From NCBI GenBank assembly GCA_005239595.1, contig SBBT01000116.1, forward strand, positions 1 to 27,049: a DNA stretch of 27,049 bases, given 5' to 3'. This document shows positions 26,401 to 27,049 of this stretch, piece after piece (within the stretch, counting starts at the first letter, position 1; each line of letters starts with the position of its first letter). Both the position numbers and the translations under genes were made by a program. The DNA is from Candidatus Troglogloeales bacterium (lineage in GTDB: Bacteria; Nitrospirota; Nitrospiria; SBBL01; SBBT01). Under the pieces are notes generated by a model. It was not told the DNA's origin. It searched no databases and was given only the letters and a program-made list of their open reading frames with translations.

Positions 26401-27044
26401 GGCAGGTTTAAACGGACATTACCCGTATACCGAATGGTGCTAGGGTATAAAATATTTTCATCCCGGAAATAATCAATGGTCATGTGGTTGCCATGCCGGT
26501 CCGCTACTCTATCGAGACACCATCTGAAGATGCGACGGCCGTCAGCAGGGTCGTATTCCTGGGAACTCGGCTTTTCACCAAAAGAATATTTGATGCCGCT
26601 TTTATCCGTCAGCTCCCAATGGTCGCCCACCCGCTCCATCCTCATAAAAGCCCCTTCGACCTTGCCCCGATAAAGACCGGTGGCCGCATCCAGGACCAAT
26701 TCCTGAACACTGCCATTGTGTATAAGGAGAAATACATCCGTGGCATCATAGCGAGGTACCCCGCCTTTGGCGGAACGCTGCAATGCCCCCAACTCCAGAT
26801 TCCAGCCTACTCCTAACATGCCATTGGGCGAACTGGAATTGTATTGAAGTTGGATATTAGGTTGAATCCCGCCGCGCCCTGATGGGACCTCCACCGGAAC
26901 AGCAAAATTGGCGCTTCCCGTGTGTGGGTCCGCCTCAGCGGAAAGCGCGGTAAAGGTAGGGAGTCCGCCTGAAAAGGCTGATGTGACCAAAATATGAAAG
27001 GACAGAAACAGGCTAAAAGTAAGGTAGAGTATTTTTCTGGGCAT
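17487..27044 (-). CDS. Giant secreted SpvB/TcdB/RHS polymorphic-toxin-like protein
   Basis: Modules in order: signal peptide (1-25, ending TSAFS); SpvB domain (about 30-310); a beta-sandwich-like insert (about 372-442); six FG-GAP/VCBS calcium-type repeats of GDFNGDG form (about 460-740), as in TcdB; RHS/YD repeats (about 1000-1435); FnIII 1 (1452-1540); LamG interrupted by a discoidin domain (1549-1920); low-complexity linker; FnIII 2-4 (2037-2302); a carbohydrate-binding-like domain (2304-2427); FnIII 5 (2430-2519); more YD repeats and the RHS core GLIYFQARYYDPTVGRF (about 2820-2837) closing at NNIDPDGHS; a glycine-rich hydrophobic stretch (about 2872-3032); and a C-terminal domain with H3076 and C3155 (GVYCSQF), ordered as in permuted papain-like YiiX/NlpC-P60 enzymes. 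Only five bases lie upstream of the ATG, so the start rests on the signal peptide. The Sec signal argues against type VI delivery. Confidence 0.92.
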   Translation of the reverse strand: MPRKILYLTFSLFLSFHILVTSAFSGGLPTFTALSAEADPHTGSANFAVPVEVPSGRGGIQPNIQLQYNSSSPNGMLGVGWNLELGALQRSAKGGVPRYDATDVFLLIHNGSVQELVLDAATGLYRGKVEGAFMRMERVGDHWELTDKSGIKYSFGEKPSSQEYDPADGRRIFRWCLDRVADRHGNHMTIDYFRDENILYPSTIRYTGNVRLNLPTFAQVTFEREPRPENEIDRYNAGFRQSTRYRISKILVSVDGHVQRRYNLVYRNSSTTGRSLLSSVRLLGSDGLSLLPPITLIYQTPKNPDFNYTVTSLNSSVKGDNLWHYRSDSSYDRGHENYGPCPPTHMCNGVNWGPLATKGDSAGNVSFSSGQDTAHWLWTYLYVDKATTLSVPYSTGAVDGLWLNGNYSQHVGKLWSLQPGYNLIEITLYHQHESFGFNLKYALANNVDLMSSATVILPQLSGDFNADGRTDIATFTAVSGKVDVERSGGTTFSAKATWINGFAVNGKLVTGDFNGDGRVDISGLDPATGSWRVALADGSKFNDQGTVWISGFGVNEEPSSGDFNGDGLADILTFYKASGNLYVRIALNKSGSFTALSGGQNILIGSDADAPLVGDFNGDGQIDFGAFNKSNGHWKIQLNTGDILMGLRPLPAVSGFGAGKNTVVADFNYDGLTDIGYYDDSTGKVVYRVSNGLSFAPAVTLPFVFRTKGPNTQIQSGDYNGDTLIDFAVYNLIGKLEIAFSNGVMPDILSSVENGIGGQSTITYDAAVHYPQTFLPFPIQVVKSITQSNGLGESYTINNSYEQGLWDAHKREFHGFGLVRTTDPDGNYVDTLFAQDDLYKGRVTEQRTYDSAGRLYSRTLNTWGHEEISLGSNFIYLKRKDNFVYDGNVTGRRSAEEFLFGETPQLGNLTRATQRGEVDLVTGNDIGNDTRTVETTYVHNLGSNWIVGLPRQTTVKDNSGAVVRQSWFYYDNQGNGAIPIKGLLTKKEDWAGTGNINPVMQYSYDAMGNLLTTTDPQGNTVRLTYDGTYHMFPLATENALGHKVSHEYYGVNGVPLSGAGFNGLWGQLKSTTDPNNQAGKRVYDVFGRMAATISPLDSLAFPTQTTAIEFLGSYTKVTTRQRIEHGKAQTIDTVSFVDGFGRLAQVKARSEVNGQYVINGQTQYDSRGLKKRQYLPAFTTNPMDVIDAIDTTSPHTHITYDPMGRLIQTTNPDGTFASISYDDWTTTTIDENGHQQRSYFDAYGRLIKKEEYTGADGRSPHYPVKPYALYATTWYFYDSEGNLIQTKDAYNNITTITYDTLGRKITLNDLDMGQWRYQYDLAGNLIKQIDAKGQTLTFMYDALNRLIHKGDGIGGLVNVHYAYDNASSTNSKGRLTQATYTGGNTQFTYDELGRELQSIKTINTQNYSVNRRYDALNNLVQIQYPDQKGIFYKYNAAGQIESVTNDSTLVTPVVLNAPELYLIKIGSTEVKLSWGGVADATGYKIKYGTSSGNYTTTLDVGVAQSRVITQLTNNTPYYFVILAYNAKTQSSNSNERSATPVAPEVITMPSPWIQYTLNDNADTVTVSDTGSGTHHALAEQTATHTADLTGNGTASASSYLNRGDCDGGPCYPRRSFDNDFTRWDGWVADGTKSGWLAYEFSAAKKINRYTIAPRGHIYPNDDGNPRTWIFEGLNSSGWDVLDTRSFSSWTWKSPVTFDFVNDTAYQKYRLNISVNGGHAEVGLTEMEMMAYAPLFTSTLASSGKINGAFHFNGTSHLVNADSLLDIRNHSVGSLSLWLNPDSPSVDDVVFSMGDTDGSNRIELRAANDLEFYIVNSVTALRVSLPNALIAGLWSHIVISQDGQGIKGYVNGREATVTVLDQGLGLNAWFNSTWAIDNARIGCMKNNNQSNYNYYAGRLDDLRYYHYPLKAAEVKALYNGGSGSEVRNPQYTQYTPLSKPRFAPQEKTEQLASLKNVNELENSDLKSTPKISSLKISIVNVLAWIERHLWGVGEAQAQPVLQIRANPRKNVNQDPGNTTKSKNISQDAGSNTAKSLRAPPLSPVLYTAVAGDSKVTLSWSAVKHAVGYKVYYGTMSRAYNSSSNIGLANTITINNLTNGMKYYFALRAYNANGSSAVSNELNAIIPPARPVLRAAIAGDKQVRLSWDAASGARGYKIYYGTNPLALSTLLTVGNITTATVMGLTNGTMYYFVVSAANANSESVRSNTLNARPAIPPPSTPVLNTATPANGRVTLTWRAVTGATGYKVRYGTTSRTYTTTFNVGKLTSYSVTGLTNGKRYYFTVSAYNTTHESVNSNEQSALPTIAPFTTTLEAETMPTKTAGGPIKGGWIFWKNGYIEDTITFPRNATYEFEFVVRSSKAAGLWANMQLRLDQVAQADIGVPTATWRSFIKRVSVTSGSHRVAVALTNHYLSSSEGRNLFVDKVIIREVASSPPSAPILKSPVVSDAKVHLSWDPVVGAIGYKIRYGTTSGSYPTTINVGAASSYSVAGLTNGTMYYFVVIAMNTAGDGATSNEVNATPRVPTTQDATLFVKDIDYNAAGQMTKIEYGNGNVTTYMYHPLSLRLTRLYTLDKNGTALQDLNYTYDSVGNILSIDDKVNTADQAFQYDELNRLTKATGQQYGTKTYLYDAIGNIVRKDGKTYFYGKAPTASPHAVTALSDGTTFTYDANGNMTAKIEGGVATSYTYDAENRLIEVKKTGSIIGKYEYDGDGGRTKKTATVSGATTTFVGSLFESSGSRTTKFIFLGDQRVASITSSPTLGVNVLYYHADHLGSPNVLTDSIGFKKELIEYEPFGLESRHEKYGSSEEVAWYYFTGKKTDDESGLIYFQARYYDPTVGRFTSPDSLVPRPGNPQEFNRYSYAGNNPVNNIDPDGHSWKSFWKSLVGGVIGAAVGIISGNPWLGFAAYNAFSAGINGGNIGAAAGGALIGYFGGGLIGNAFGTFWGTLGAGALGGAMGAGIGGGDVGLAALSGLGGSWAGYGIGAATGFVGLGTIIGGGVSSEISGGDFGEGALGGLAYNVGFTLGSTVASWNYQPNETANIPEDSQVFFAGERLGKGQGLKGLVYNVGMAVLDPGPFNHTGIGAGNGQVIDSHPDAGLLDGPGVRSVKDFEAYQNDRVRTIQHKPGLTKAANNLRIDLKSQGVGFGGMPLTGTTGVYCSQFTGQGRQAAGQTGVYGKGPNSQYWYSYK
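20949..21029 (-). repeat. Tandem duplication inside the RHS linker
   Basis: Bases 20949-20990 and 20991-21029 are two diverged copies (42 and 39 bp). They encode KNVNQDPGNTTKS and KNISQDAGSNTAKS in the linker before the second FnIII domain. The change in length is three bases, so the frame is kept; this is typical of a slippage-prone flexible linker. Confidence 0.6.
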
Positions 27045-27049
27045 GACTA

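Overview
The window looks like the chromosome of an uncultivated Gram-negative bacterium. The gene style (multi-REC phosphorelay, a Sec-exported RHS giant, RAYT remnants with GGGACAG repeats) would fit a lineage such as Omnitrophota, but that placement is inference and no marker gene is present to settle it.

Layout. (1) 1-1626: a small protein on the minus strand behind a foldable leader; a possible short membrane peptide on the minus strand; and, divergent from it, an XRE-cupin regulator. The AT-rich gap between the last two carries two matched 39-bp operator-like inverted repeats placed on the two predicted promoters. (2) 1627-12961, minus strand: one tight operon of five genes. First is a 2,483-residue type I polyketide synthase of enediyne-PKS architecture (KS-AT-ACP-KR-DH-PPTase). 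It carries two extra C-terminal hotdog domains like the normally separate enediyne thioesterase, and an N-terminal helix-turn-helix-like segment. It overlaps by ATGA a membrane histidine kinase, which overlaps a single-REC response regulator, then a protein made of two copies of an unrecognised module, then a double-REC response regulator. None of the receivers has an output domain. (3) 12962-17080: a scrapyard holding a RAYT transposase pseudogene with REP-like GGGACAG repeats, coding-like remnants, a G+C-rich beta-helix gene bracketed by a 50-bp imperfect direct repeat, and a broken IS3-family element. (4) 17081-27049, minus strand: a 3,185-residue secreted SpvB/TcdB/RHS protein. Its RHS shell is interrupted by about 1,080 residues of FnIII, LamG, discoidin and carbohydrate-binding modules, and it ends in a permuted papain-like (YiiX/NlpC-P60-like) toxin candidate. 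A small Sec-exported protein in the immunity position follows.

How it works together. The megasynthase carries its own carrier protein, activating PPTase and possible release domains, so it could make a polyene or fatty-acyl-like product with little outside help. Translational coupling to the kinase suggests that production and signalling belong to one pathway, either sensing the product or responding with it. The RHS pair reads as a separate surface or contact-dependent toxin-immunity system. All functions are read from motifs by eye; no database search was run.
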